This document shows, in pieces, positions 40,941 to 49,572 of a DNA stretch of 64,000 bases; position 1 is the first letter of the stretch, and every line of letters begins with the position of its first letter. Source of the DNA: a virus. The DNA is taken from IMG/VR virus record IMGVR_UViG_3300046507_000526, positions 1-64,000 of that record; one strand, written 5' to 3'. A program made the translations under genes and the position numbers. The notes beneath the pieces were generated by a model. That model was given only the letters and a program-made list of their open reading frames with translations, made no database searches and had not been told where the DNA came from.

Positions 40941-41180
40941 TTATATTCTCTTTTTTCGCTGAGGCTGAACCACCTCTTTTAGCTCTGTATTAGCCTGCTC
41001 TAATTTTAGGATTCTTTCCTTGAGGTGAGATATCAATTCAGCGTCCTGCAAGACCTTCGCAGCCAGCCGTTCTTTCTGAATTTCAAGTAACCACATATTA
41101 GAATATAAAACACCCAGCTCGTTTTGAATTTTCCCGAGCCAGGCGTCCTGTTCTGGTACTGTATTTTTTAGATCAATCAT
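40941..41180 (-). CDS. Coiled-coil fibre-associated protein, 79 aa
   Basis: ATG 41180 overlaps the stop of the preceding fibre gene (ATGA). The body is a heptad-repeat coiled coil (LLEIQKERLAAKVLQDAELI, then ERILKLEQANTELKEV) with a basic end (QPQRKKRI). It may trimerise or chaperone the fibres. Confidence 0.65.
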   Translation of the reverse strand: MIDLKNTVPEQDAWLGKIQNELGVLYSNMWLLEIQKERLAAKVLQDAELISHLKERILKLEQANTELKEVVQPQRKKRI

Positions 41181-42274
41181 TTCCAATAGTATGCTCTTAG
41201 CTTATCTCCACTCAATGGAGCGAACAGCATAGTTATAGCTGCTCCGCTAACAGTATAATCGTTTCCTGCGCCGGGTTCAAGCAGCTGACCGTTCAGGAAA
41301 AGCTCAAGCGATGAAACCTGAGGGGTATTGGCAAGTGAAAATGCTGTGTTTGAGCCATTAATAGTTCCGCTCGGAGTTTCGTTGTTTACCATGTTCCCGT
41401 ATTTCAGGAAGCCAGTACCAGCCGTGTTATTGACTGCGAATACCCCTGCGTTTGAAACTGTTACATCCCCGCTTGCACTTACCCATGCAGCCTGGTTAGA
41501 AGCGTTGGATACGATAAGTTGAGCTGCAGAACTAGAGTTAGTAATACCTACTCCACCCGCAGCAACAGTAAGCAAGCCGCCTGTAGCTGGAGTAATAGTT
41601 ACATTATTCGAACCATCAAATGCCATGCCGTTACCAAGCTTAACCGCAAAAGTGGTTCCTGTAAGCGAAATACCCTGGCCATTAGTGTATGAAGTTCCTG
41701 ACGTGTCTTGAGCCCATGTCGTAGTAGTTGTATCCACGGTTATAGCTCCAATATTAGAGCAATACCATTTGCTGTTCTTATACGTAGTGCCATCAGGATC
41801 GACGAGAACGTATGCTCCTTCCTTTTGTGAACTTGCAGCAGCCCAGTCTGAGGGTCTGGTCCAGGAACCTGACTGAACCGTCCATAGACCATTCTGTGCA
41901 CCTGTAGTCTGACCAGTAAGAAGTACACGATCACTAACTGCCAGAGCTACACCATCTATGGTTTGGGTTCCTGACAGAGTTACGTTAGAAGAACCGAGTG
42001 CCTTAACCGCATTTTTGAAACTTAGGCCATTGGCCAAGGCGTCGACGTAAGACTTTGTTGCACTATCAGTTCCGTTTACAGGAGTACCGAGATTTGTGAT
42101 TGTGAATCCACCCATACTAAGGGAAGCAGCCATTGCGACTGATCCAGTAGAACGGATAAACGAAGCGCCATCTTGTAATTGAGATGTCGGCAATGCGAGT
42201 CCAGATACCAGCGCAGAAGCTGGAATGCTTTGTGCCATTATCTGGGTTGAACCGCGAATTAGAGATTGGGCCAT
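41177..42274 (-). CDS. Tail fibre protein, 365 aa
   Basis: Repetitive beta protein with the fibre-type N-terminal segment (GGFTITNLGTPVNGTDSATK followed by SYVDALANG), a WxxAxxSxxKEGAYVLVDPD module near 140-160, and a C-terminal domain NGQLLEPGAGNDYTVSGAAI that recurs in related form in the 120-aa gene next door. Ends KLRAYYWK. Probable long or short tail fibre. Late element at 42335. Confidence 0.75.
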   Translation of the reverse strand: MAQSLIRGSTQIMAQSIPASALVSGLALPTSQLQDGASFIRSTGSVAMAASLSMGGFTITNLGTPVNGTDSATKSYVDALANGLSFKNAVKALGSSNVTLSGTQTIDGVALAVSDRVLLTGQTTGAQNGLWTVQSGSWTRPSDWAAASSQKEGAYVLVDPDGTTYKNSKWYCSNIGAITVDTTTTTWAQDTSGTSYTNGQGISLTGTTFAVKLGNGMAFDGSNNVTITPATGGLLTVAAGGVGITNSSSAAQLIVSNASNQAAWVSASGDVTVSNAGVFAVNNTAGTGFLKYGNMVNNETPSGTINGSNTAFSLANTPQVSSLELFLNGQLLEPGAGNDYTVSGAAITMLFAPLSGDKLRAYYWK

Positions 42275-42293
42275 TTAGGCTTTCCTTTATTAT

Positions 42294-42325
42294 TGAAAGA
42301 AAGGCCTTAAATAAGCCAGGCCTTA
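42294..42325 (-). terminator. Weak minus-strand terminator
   Basis: On the minus strand AAGGCC and GGCCTT pair, followed by TCTTTC. It lies between the 120-aa and 365-aa fibre genes. Confidence 0.5.
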
Positions 42326-42334
42326 GCTATTGGT

Positions 42335-42342
42335 TATTTTAG
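42335..42342 (-). promoter_or_regulatory. Late-type promoter element CTAAAATA (fibre operon)
   Basis: CTAAAATAACC on the minus strand, 61 bases before the 365-aa fibre gene. Confidence 0.45.
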
Positions 42343-42355
42343 AATCTGCAACAAA

Positions 42356-42718
42356 TTATTTCAGATATACGAATATTATGGTATCTCCCGTCATCAGATT
42401 TAGCTCTTCATGCAATGTCAAAGACGAAGTATTTATAGTATATGAACTCTTATGTTGTATAAATCCATTTACAAATAACATTGAACTTGTACCTATCGTA
42501 TCTCCTACAGATAGGATTTGAGCCCCACCTGTAGTAAGAGTCTGTTCAAACTGAATTAAAGACGACGCTCCAGAAGACGTCGGAGCAGGAGTAGCGGATG
42601 GAACTACTACCGGAGTAGAAGGGTTTTGAAGTATTACCTCTGGCCCTTCTATACAAGGACTGTCTACTATATCGGAAATATCCGACAGGCCTCTTATAAA
42701 CCGGTTAGGGTTTTGCAT
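42356..42718 (-). CDS. Small fibre/baseplate protein, 120 aa
   Basis: Pro/Ser/Thr-rich linker (STPVVVPSATPAPTSSGASS) followed by a C-terminal beta domain (NGFIQHKSSYTINTSSLTLH..GDTIIFVYLK) resembling the end of the 365-aa fibre. Starts 2 bases after the beta-subunit stop. Possibly a fibre attachment or tip protein. Confidence 0.6.
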   Translation of the reverse strand: MQNPNRFIRGLSDISDIVDSPCIEGPEVILQNPSTPVVVPSATPAPTSSGASSLIQFEQTLTTGGAQILSVGDTIGTSSMLFVNGFIQHKSSYTINTSSLTLHEELNLMTGDTIIFVYLK

Positions 42719-42720
42719 TC

Positions 42721-45700
42721 TTACTCTCCTGCGTCTGCTACATTGGCGCTATTAACTTTGATAGTTTTGATATGTTTGCCATCTGCTGTGCTGTGCAAAG
42801 CAAAAGATCCCTCCCCCATATCTTTAACTCCGATAGTTCCTTGTACAATACCTTCGAACTCGCTAGACTTAAGACCTAGAAGGCTCTTGATAGGACGTTC
42901 GAATACAGGATTCGGAAGAGGCTCTGCAAGTTCGTAGTGAGTCCACTTGTTACCGCGTAGTCCACCCGTAGTAGCAGGATCATACAGTCCACCCTTTTCA
43001 GGCTCAAGATTCTTTGCACTAAGAAGCTCCGGAGATTCAATCTTACCATTAGACATTTCGATAATATCAGTATCAGTTAAAGGAGAAGCAGTAACAACGC
43101 CATTCCTGATACTTGTCTTAATTCCTGAACCTTTCAGATAATCGAAAAACTTCTCTGTAGCAAAAGTCATGCGTGGCTTAGGAAGAGCCTGGCCCATCTT
43201 GAACTTAGCCCAATAGTCAGAGTTGTCCTGAGACTTAAGGGTAGAAATTTCCTTAAGATTCTTTCTTGCATTGGAACCTAGGAGACCAAGCATTTCCATG
43301 TACCCAACTGACTTAGAACCTTCCTCACCACCTTTTTGAGGTTGAAGGACGTTATCATATGCGCCTACATTTCTAGCAGACCAGTTCTGGTCAGTCGTCT
43401 TATATAGTTTCAAGAAATACTGAGGTCCTGTAAGGATTCTCCCCAGATCTTTACCACTCTTAGGATCGACCATCATCTCAGTATCGCTGATTCCCAGATT
43501 ATCCAACTCTTTCTTCAAATCAGAAACGTTGCTTCCTTTGCTGAAATTATGAAGAAAGTAAGGCTTACCCGTGGTTTTTGCAATTTTACCTGCTGCAGTT
43601 TCCATCAGCTGGCCAAGGTTAATACGAGAAGTAACGGATGCCGGGTTAAGAAGAATATCGACAGCTTCGCCATTTTCTTTCTTATAAGGCATTTCATGAT
43701 CCTCAAGAATCTTGGAGACGATACCTTTGTTACCATGCAGGCCGGTCAGTTTATCGCCAATTTCCAAAGGCTTAACTGAACGAACCAGGATACGGATATT
43801 CTTACCTTCTGTGTGAGCATCCACGACAGTACCGTTTTCTTCATGGGTCCAAAGTTCCGCTGCAAGACGGAAAGGCGTAACCAGCGATTTATGAAGCCGT
43901 GCAAGTAGCTTATCTTCAGCAGAAGGTTCACGTTTTTCCAGAACTGCATAAACGGGATCTCCATGCTTAAGGATAGCCCCGACTTTTGCAAAGCCTTGAT
44001 CATCAAGATTTTCAAGTTGATCCTTGGTAAACTTTCCAGGATACCAACGATTGATCAAAGCCTTATTCATTGTCGTAATAGGCTGCACTGCATAGTCAAT
44101 CTTATACGCATGATGACTGCTCAGGCTTTCTGCGCATGAACGGCTGATCACCAAACCATCTTCGTGGTTGTAGCCCTTGTACGGCATGTACGCAACTTCG
44201 AGATTTTTCCCAAGCGCCAGTTCACCATCAACGGTGTAGTTGTTATCAGCTACAGGCTGATTCACAGAAACTTTATCGCCAACCTTAACCAATGGCTTTT
44301 CATCATCCAGGAATCCTTTCATATTAAAAGGAAGGTTTTTAACAAGGTCTATCTTGTGAGTCTTACCATCATCATCCTTGATATGAATCTGGGTTTTTGT
44401 AATATTAGTTACTGTGCCTGCAGAAGGAGAAACTGTGCTTACAACTTGACCGATTGCTTTAACGAAGCTTGTACCGGCACCGTTAACAGTCTGGACCAGA
44501 GGCTTCTCACGTTCAACAAGAGATAGAGCTTGGGGAATAGCTTTGCCTGCCATCGTAAGACGGCCAGGATGATTACTATTAAGGAACGGTACCAGATTAG
44601 TTGTAATCGTGTACATGTCTGTAGTATCCCCAAGCCAGTAGTCTACGCTTGAGAACGGAACTTCTTTAAGATCTCCCTTAACCTGAGCCTGTACTATCTT
44701 TTTGCCTTCTTGATGAGGAAAGCCAATAGTATGGGTCATCATTTCCTGAACTGACAGGTAATGTTGTTTCCCTTGTTTATCAATAACACGTGCGTACAAA
44801 TTCCCGCTATCGTCACGACGAGCTGAGATAGTGAAACGCTGGTCGATACCTGCATGGCCAGATTCTGGCGTACGGCTAGGATCGATAATACCAAGATGTG
44901 ACGGATCGATATCTCGTGCAGACATAGGTACGCCACGGTCAGAAGCAATACCGCCTTCGCCCGCGCCAAGAACTGTTACCTTACCCACGCTTTCCAAAGA
45001 TTCAATCGGATTAGTTTCCGAAGGTGTCGAAACAAGATTACTTTCAATGATGTAGTTAGACATAACCTTGTTATATGGCTTGCTTACTACAACATCTCGA
45101 ATTGAAGGATTTTTTGTCTTATCCAAATTAGCAAGCAACTTCCTACGAATACCGGGAAGAAGCTCATGCTTGTTAAATCTGGTAGTAATAAAATCGGGCA
45201 GATTCTGAACACGTTTAAATTGCAGAGAATCTCGATTGTCTTCCGGCCTTTCGCCTGCGTGAACCTGGACCAGATTACGCATAGCTCTGAGAATTGAGTC
45301 AGAGTTAACTGAGGGGACAGATTTACCAAGAGTAACAAGAGTCGTTTGCGGAGAAAGAGACGAAGCTTCCATGGATTCACGAAGCTGCATCATTTTCTCT
45401 TCTGTGCTTGCAGTAGGCTTTTGCTTTCCAGTGGATACTAGCTTACCGTAGAGATCATTGATGATCTTTTGTTCTTTCCCAGCAGAAGCCGCAAGATTAG
45501 CTTCCCAAACCTGAGCAGGAATGTACTGAGAAACTTCTTTAGGTCCAATGCCAAAAACCTTGGATACTAAAGGTCCAAGGGGGATTGTTGAAGACGAGCT
45601 TGCAGGATGAACTGAAAACTGGAATGTCTGCGGATCTAGCGTGATAGAAAAGCTACGTCCAGAACCGGTGTTGAAGTGAGACTCCAATTCCCCGGTTTCT

Positions 45701-46098
45701 TTGCTACGCGTATACACTCCTGGATTAAGCTGAAGCTGATTTGCAACGGAATAGTTATTTCCCTTGTAAACCATGGTGTGCTTAGGAGTGATATAAAAAG
45801 CATCCATCAACGAGAAGTTCTTATTCTCGTCCACTACTTTACCGGTAGCCTTATCAATCAACTTGATATGGCCTTTAATAGGATACGACAGGGACTTCGA
45901 TTTAAGAATCGCGTCTTTCTCATCTGCATGAGTAAACTCTTTAGGCTCAGCCCGAAGATCAGAGAGTGTGAGAATGTAATTCTTACCTTCGATAGGGAAC
46001 TGCGACACAATGCCTTGCATCAATGAGCCGTCAACACGGGTATTGATTTCCCGTGGAGAAGAGAAGATTAATTGTAGATTAGTCGCGGGCGTTGGCAT
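42721..46098 (-). CDS. RNA polymerase beta subunit, intact, 1125 aa
   Basis: Multisubunit RNA polymerase beta in one polypeptide (E. coli 1342 aa). Landmarks: VAYMPYKGYNHEDGLVISRS near 630-650, IGDKLTGLHGNKGIVSKILE near 775-795 followed by ILLNPASVTSRINLGQLMET, and WSARNVGAYDNVLQPQKGGE near 900-920 (ring near the beta C-terminal clamp). In phiKZ-group phages beta is itself split, so an intact beta with split beta' is distinctive. No alpha, omega or clear sigma gene is visible in the window. Encoded among virion genes, so it may be late-made and packaged. Confidence 0.95.
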   Translation of the reverse strand: MPTPATNLQLIFSSPREINTRVDGSLMQGIVSQFPIEGKNYILTLSDLRAEPKEFTHADEKDAILKSKSLSYPIKGHIKLIDKATGKVVDENKNFSLMDAFYITPKHTMVYKGNNYSVANQLQLNPGVYTRSKETGELESHFNTGSGRSFSITLDPQTFQFSVHPASSSSTIPLGPLVSKVFGIGPKEVSQYIPAQVWEANLAASAGKEQKIINDLYGKLVSTGKQKPTASTEEKMMQLRESMEASSLSPQTTLVTLGKSVPSVNSDSILRAMRNLVQVHAGERPEDNRDSLQFKRVQNLPDFITTRFNKHELLPGIRRKLLANLDKTKNPSIRDVVVSKPYNKVMSNYIIESNLVSTPSETNPIESLESVGKVTVLGAGEGGIASDRGVPMSARDIDPSHLGIIDPSRTPESGHAGIDQRFTISARRDDSGNLYARVIDKQGKQHYLSVQEMMTHTIGFPHQEGKKIVQAQVKGDLKEVPFSSVDYWLGDTTDMYTITTNLVPFLNSNHPGRLTMAGKAIPQALSLVEREKPLVQTVNGAGTSFVKAIGQVVSTVSPSAGTVTNITKTQIHIKDDDGKTHKIDLVKNLPFNMKGFLDDEKPLVKVGDKVSVNQPVADNNYTVDGELALGKNLEVAYMPYKGYNHEDGLVISRSCAESLSSHHAYKIDYAVQPITTMNKALINRWYPGKFTKDQLENLDDQGFAKVGAILKHGDPVYAVLEKREPSAEDKLLARLHKSLVTPFRLAAELWTHEENGTVVDAHTEGKNIRILVRSVKPLEIGDKLTGLHGNKGIVSKILEDHEMPYKKENGEAVDILLNPASVTSRINLGQLMETAAGKIAKTTGKPYFLHNFSKGSNVSDLKKELDNLGISDTEMMVDPKSGKDLGRILTGPQYFLKLYKTTDQNWSARNVGAYDNVLQPQKGGEEGSKSVGYMEMLGLLGSNARKNLKEISTLKSQDNSDYWAKFKMGQALPKPRMTFATEKFFDYLKGSGIKTSIRNGVVTASPLTDTDIIEMSNGKIESPELLSAKNLEPEKGGLYDPATTGGLRGNKWTHYELAEPLPNPVFERPIKSLLGLKSSEFEGIVQGTIGVKDMGEGSFALHSTADGKHIKTIKVNSANVADAGE

Positions 46099-46372
46099 TT
46101 GTCTCTAGTTCCAGATAGCTTACTACCATATAGTATTTGTCCATGAAGGTGAATGTGTCTTTAGTCAAAACAATTACGCCTTGATTCTTAATAGCTCTAG
46201 TTTCTATGATTTCAAGTTCAGCACGTGAACCCGGATCCATAATATCGATTTGAGCATATCGGACCCGATAATTAGTCACGTCCGAGTCATCTACCTTTTT
46301 AGGGCCGAAGCCCGGAAAGGTATTTTCTTCTTGAATAACGAGTGAGTTTGTAACTCCGTTAGACTTCGCCAT
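46079..46372 (-). CDS. Hypothetical virion-region protein, 97 aa
   Basis: Beta-rich small protein (NYRVRYAQIDIMDPGSRAEL, then YYMVVSYLELETNANARD). Its end overlaps the beta-subunit start by 20 bases, and it starts 9 bases after the portal stop. It could be a neck adaptor or a polymerase-associated protein; not recognised. Confidence 0.55.
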   Translation of the reverse strand: MAKSNGVTNSLVIQEENTFPGFGPKKVDDSDVTNYRVRYAQIDIMDPGSRAELEIIETRAIKNQGVIVLTKDTFTFMDKYYMVVSYLELETNANARD

Positions 46373-46381
46373 CTCTTATCC

Positions 46382-48271
46382 TTACTGTTTGTCAGGAGGG
46401 CCACCAGCAGAATCTTCCTGCTTTTCCTCACCTGAACCATTTTGACTATCAGAAGTGCCTACTCCATTAGTAGACTCTTCTTCCTCTTGACCGGGAGCTT
46501 GGCCTTGTGCCTGTCCAGGTTGTCCTGGCTGACCTGGAATCGGTTTCCCGTCTGGGCCTACTTGTTGCACTTGAGTTGCCTGCTCTTCGGCATATTCTTC
46601 AAGAAGTTTACCGACAAGCATGTACATTGCGTAATCTTCTAATTTTAGACGGTTAAGTATAGCACGTTTTGTACCATCATCAGCAGTATAAAGCTGTTCT
46701 GCAATCTGTTGAGCTTTGGCAAGTGCAACTTTGTAATCACCGCTTCTATCGAAGGTATCGCCAGTTTCTTTTGCAGCAAGATAAGTACTTTGATCAACCT
46801 GAAGCTTAGTCTTAACTTCATTAACTGCACGAGCTACAGCATCTTCACGCATATTGTCCAGTTCATCACTAAACTTCATGCCGAAAGATTCATACAGACT
46901 TGACAGCGAACCGTTATTGGTTTGTACAGTCTGGATAAGCATCTGTTGAAGGTTAGGATCATCCGTAAGCTTAAACGGTGTAAGGTCTACTTCGCAGCTT
47001 TCCACTCCAAGATACTTGGATACCCGAGACATTACCCAGGAGATAAGTTCCGTGATTTGCCCCGTATAGCAAAGCATAGTATTTTCTAGAAGGCGAAGAC
47101 CTGTCGTGGAACTAGTCCAATTGGTTGTGCCAGCTAGCAATTCTCTCGAAACCCCAAGGGCCAAGAGGATCGAGTCTTCAGCCTGCTGAATCTCAGTAGC
47201 TACAAGCAGATTTTTACCTTCACCACTGATTGCCTGGTATCCGATAGGAGTCGGTGCCACTACAACGTGGTTATTATCTTGCTTATGCTTTACAAGGTTT
47301 GCCTGCATCCGTTCTACGAAATTGCGCAAGCTAATGCTCGATACCGGATCACTGTTTGCAGTCTGTGCCTGAGGAAAAATCACTCTAAGCGGAGACATGA
47401 AATCCGTAGCAATAGACTCATTTGCTTTACGTAGCGTTGCCTGGTAAAAAACCAGATAGAACAGCGACACTAGCGGAGGTACTGCAACGCCATTAATCTG
47501 TTGGCCTGCTGACAGATTCTTCAAATGGAAGATGTTGTTCTTATCGAATTTGAAGTCTTGATTATTCTGAACAGCCTCGATGAAGCCCCATGGAACGCTA
47601 TTTACAAAAAGCTTATCCCCTTCTCGAATTCTACGCTTAACGTCATTCGGGATTTTGTAGTAATACTCGTATTCTCCAGTAATAGGATTGAAGTTTACGT
47701 TGATATTTATAGGATCCCATTGGATCAAATTCATATCTTCAATATTTACAGACTTAGTATCACGGCGATGAAAAGTAACACCTTTAGCATCACAGTGTGG
47801 GCAATTGCCTACGAACTGATAATTCTTGAATTGTGCAAATTCTGCAGCTTTTGCAGCTGTGTTGCCATTACATACTGGGCAATACAGGGTTCTATGGATC
47901 GGGAAGTAGATCGATACAAATACGTTCCCTACTGTGTAGTACTCGAAACCAATGTTATGAAGAGCTGATTTGAGTTTGAAGCTTTTGAAAATCTCTTCAT
48001 ACTTTGACTTAGTTGCTTCTGACTTAGTTTTTACAATGAAATCAGTAATGGGGTACGTCGCAAACTTCCGGATAACCTCTGTAGTAACAGGAGATTGCAC
48101 GGTAATGTACTTAGCCCAACGAATAACATCGTGCAGGTTCCGAGGGAGAAACTGATTAGATACTGAAAACCAAGGACTGCTTGATGTTGCAAAGTTGCCG
48201 CCTTGTAATTGCCCGGAAGTTCCAGGAATCGGAGGAGGCTGGTATGGAGTGTAAAAACCGTTAGTTGACAT
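46382..48271 (-). CDS. Portal protein with zinc-finger insertion, 629 aa
   Basis: Portal-type N-terminus (LHDVIRWAKYITVQSPVTTE, residues ~42-62), a helical stem region and YKIPNDVKRRIREGDKLFVN near 215-235, VSISLRNFVERMQANLVKHK near 315, and ATEIQQAEDSILLALGVSRE near 375. Four Cys around 133-165 (CPVCNGN..CPHCDAK) form a probable zinc ribbon insert. The C-terminal ~60 residues are Gln/Gly/Pro-rich and disordered. Forms the DNA-entry vertex. Late element at 48298. Confidence 0.8.
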   Translation of the reverse strand: MSTNGFYTPYQPPPIPGTSGQLQGGNFATSSSPWFSVSNQFLPRNLHDVIRWAKYITVQSPVTTEVIRKFATYPITDFIVKTKSEATKSKYEEIFKSFKLKSALHNIGFEYYTVGNVFVSIYFPIHRTLYCPVCNGNTAAKAAEFAQFKNYQFVGNCPHCDAKGVTFHRRDTKSVNIEDMNLIQWDPININVNFNPITGEYEYYYKIPNDVKRRIREGDKLFVNSVPWGFIEAVQNNQDFKFDKNNIFHLKNLSAGQQINGVAVPPLVSLFYLVFYQATLRKANESIATDFMSPLRVIFPQAQTANSDPVSSISLRNFVERMQANLVKHKQDNNHVVVAPTPIGYQAISGEGKNLLVATEIQQAEDSILLALGVSRELLAGTTNWTSSTTGLRLLENTMLCYTGQITELISWVMSRVSKYLGVESCEVDLTPFKLTDDPNLQQMLIQTVQTNNGSLSSLYESFGMKFSDELDNMREDAVARAVNEVKTKLQVDQSTYLAAKETGDTFDRSGDYKVALAKAQQIAEQLYTADDGTKRAILNRLKLEDYAMYMLVGKLLEEYAEEQATQVQQVGPDGKPIPGQPGQPGQAQGQAPGQEEEESTNGVGTSDSQNGSGEEKQEDSAGGPPDKQ

Positions 48272-48297
48272 GTCTTGACCGGATTGTTAGATACCCG

Positions 48298-48305
48298 TAT
48301 TTTAA
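48298..48305 (-). promoter_or_regulatory. Late-type promoter element TTAAAATA (portal)
   Basis: TTAAAATACGGGTATC on the minus strand, 27 bases before the portal ATG. Similar to the element at 14270. Confidence 0.5.
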
Positions 48306-48356
48306 ACTGACCTATAGTTTAGGTCAAGTACGCAAAATTCAATTTTCTAACATATG

Positions 48357-48377
48357 ATTTGGTATAAGTAAAGTACC
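48357..48377 (+). promoter_or_regulatory. Phage promoter element 11 (GGTATAAG class)
   Basis: ATTTGGTATAAG followed by TAAAGTAC. First of two tandem elements ahead of the 103-aa gene. Confidence 0.7.
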
Positions 48378-48431
48378 GGGAAAACATATTCATTTCGGTT
48401 AGCCCGCCCACAATTCCATTTTCAGGTAGAA

Positions 48432-48452
48432 ACCTGGTATAAGCGAATTGTA
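48432..48452 (+). promoter_or_regulatory. Phage promoter element 12 (GGTATAAG class)
   Basis: ACCTGGTATAAG followed by CGAATTGTA, 40 bases before ATG 48493. The second tandem copy suggests strong or dual control. Confidence 0.75.
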
Positions 48453-48492
48453 GGAAAATCTATATTCTTTCATACCTCCCAGGAGAGCTAGC

Positions 48493-48804
48493 ATGACAAC
48501 CGCAAATCAAGGCAAGGCAGCACGTGACAGCGAAACGACGTCGCAAGACGAACGCAATGCCCAGGAAGCACGTGGCCATTCGGAGCGCGTCGAGCGTGAA
48601 GAAACGGTTCATCGCCGGACCGTCGACATCGACGACACCAACAAGTTCAAGCAGTCGTTGCGTCGTGTCGGCGGCATGTGGATTCAGGCAGCATGCGTGG
48701 CAGCAGGCGCTGCAGTTGGCGTCGGCGGAACGTTGCTGGTTCAGAAGCGCATGAACCGCTCGGCTGTCAACAGCGCACACGATACCGGTGCGCACCAGGA
48801 GTAA
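48493..48804 (+). CDS. Tail-anchored membrane protein, 103 aa
   Basis: Ribosome site CAGGAGAG. N-terminal ~50 residues extremely charged and Arg/Glu/Asp-rich, then a hydrophobic helix MWIQAACVAAGAAVGVGGTL near 62-81, with a short basic end. Codon use is more GC-rich than in most neighbours. Two tandem promoters suggest high expression. One of several proteins here with a charged soluble part and one C-terminal span. Confidence 0.75.
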   Translation: MTTANQGKAARDSETTSQDERNAQEARGHSERVEREETVHRRTVDIDDTNKFKQSLRRVGGMWIQAACVAAGAAVGVGGTLLVQKRMNRSAVNSAHDTGAHQE

Positions 48805-48811
48805 GAGGTAT

Positions 48812-48878
48812 GAGCTGGAAACCCCAGCTCGCCTCTTCTTCGCCAAGAAGAAACCGGCACCCCCTGCCCGGTTTTTTT
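48812..48878 (+). terminator. Cluster of three hairpins ending in a terminator
   Basis: GAGCTGG/CCAGCTC (48812-48830), CTTCTT/AAGAAG (about 48835-48850) and ACCGGCA/TGCCCGGT (48853-48872, one bulge), the last followed by seven T. The first two may stabilise or regulate the mRNA 3' end. Confidence 0.75.
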
Positions 48879-48900
48879 AGTCTTTCAAAGTAAAGTCAGT

Positions 48901-48922
48901 ATTTTGGTATAAGGATATTGTA
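48901..48922 (+). promoter_or_regulatory. Phage promoter element 13 (GGTATAAG class)
   Basis: ATTTTGGTATAAG followed by GATATTGTA. It starts the membrane-protein operon 49030-50599. Confidence 0.75.
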
Positions 48923-49029
48923 CAGAAGCATTACTCTTTGTACGTTCGCCTACCTTAAAAATTCAAATAGTGGTAGTTAACACATTGACTTATCAGCAGG
49001 AAGGTCTATCAAAATCGGGAGTGTGCATC

Positions 49030-49182
49030 ATGTTTCAGTCCAAGCCCAATCCGGAGAAACGAAACGCTAAACAAGACCAAATCTTTAGCAGCGCCTTCAA
49101 AGAACTGTTTCACTCTGCAGGTGTTGTTATCGGGGGTTTGCTCGTTACGGCATTGCTAGTTTCGCAAGAAGGGCGGCACTGA
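49030..49182 (+). CDS. Small tail-anchored membrane protein, 50 aa
   Basis: ATG 49030 has GGGAG upstream; a GTG opening at 48970 is less likely. Charged, Lys-rich N-terminus (SKPNPEKRNAKQDQ), then a hydrophobic helix (AGVVIGGLLVTALLVS) and EGRH. Same architecture as its neighbours. Confidence 0.6.
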   Translation: MFQSKPNPEKRNAKQDQIFSSAFKELFHSAGVVIGGLLVTALLVSQEGRH

Positions 49183-49188
49183 CGACTA

Positions 49189-49278
49189 ATGCCTGCAAAA
49201 GGGGTAGTCAAAAGAAGCCCTTGGCGATTACAAAAAGCAGTAATAAGTGTTGCAATTGTTGGTTCATCAGGTATTTAA
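49189..49278 (+). CDS. Very small membrane peptide, 29 aa
   Basis: Reads MPAKGVVKRSPWRLQKAVIS then VAIVGSSGI. Basic stretch followed by a short hydrophobic segment, matching the pattern of the surrounding genes. The ribosome site is weak. Confidence 0.4.
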   Translation: MPAKGVVKRSPWRLQKAVISVAIVGSSGI

Positions 49279-49300
49279 CGTGTTCCTAGGAGCATTGATC

Positions 49301-49525
49301 ATGGCTACAAAACAGTATAAAGCGGGGACCCGAGACGGGGGCGTCGAAGTTGAAATTGACGCAGAGGAGGGGGAGTTCCCAAGACTTGCAGCAGAGGGCT
49401 TAAGAGGTCTGTTGCGTATTACCGGATACGCAGCATTGGCGATGATAGCGGGTTACAGCGCTGGATTCGCAATGTCGAATTACCAGGAAACTCGTGGACG
49501 TCACCCGAACGTTCCGGGTCACTGA
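49301..49525 (+). CDS. Small tail-anchored membrane protein, 74 aa
   Basis: ATG 49301 with TAGGAG upstream. Acidic N-terminal half (GGVEVEIDAEEGEFPRLA), then a hydrophobic helix ITGYAALAMIAGYSAGFAMS, ending in a charged NYQETRGRHPNVPGH. Member of the same cluster. Confidence 0.65.
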   Translation: MATKQYKAGTRDGGVEVEIDAEEGEFPRLAAEGLRGLLRITGYAALAMIAGYSAGFAMSNYQETRGRHPNVPGH

Positions 49526-49572
49526 TTAACACCCTGACATATTGATAAACCAAATTCCCTATTGAGGACAAA

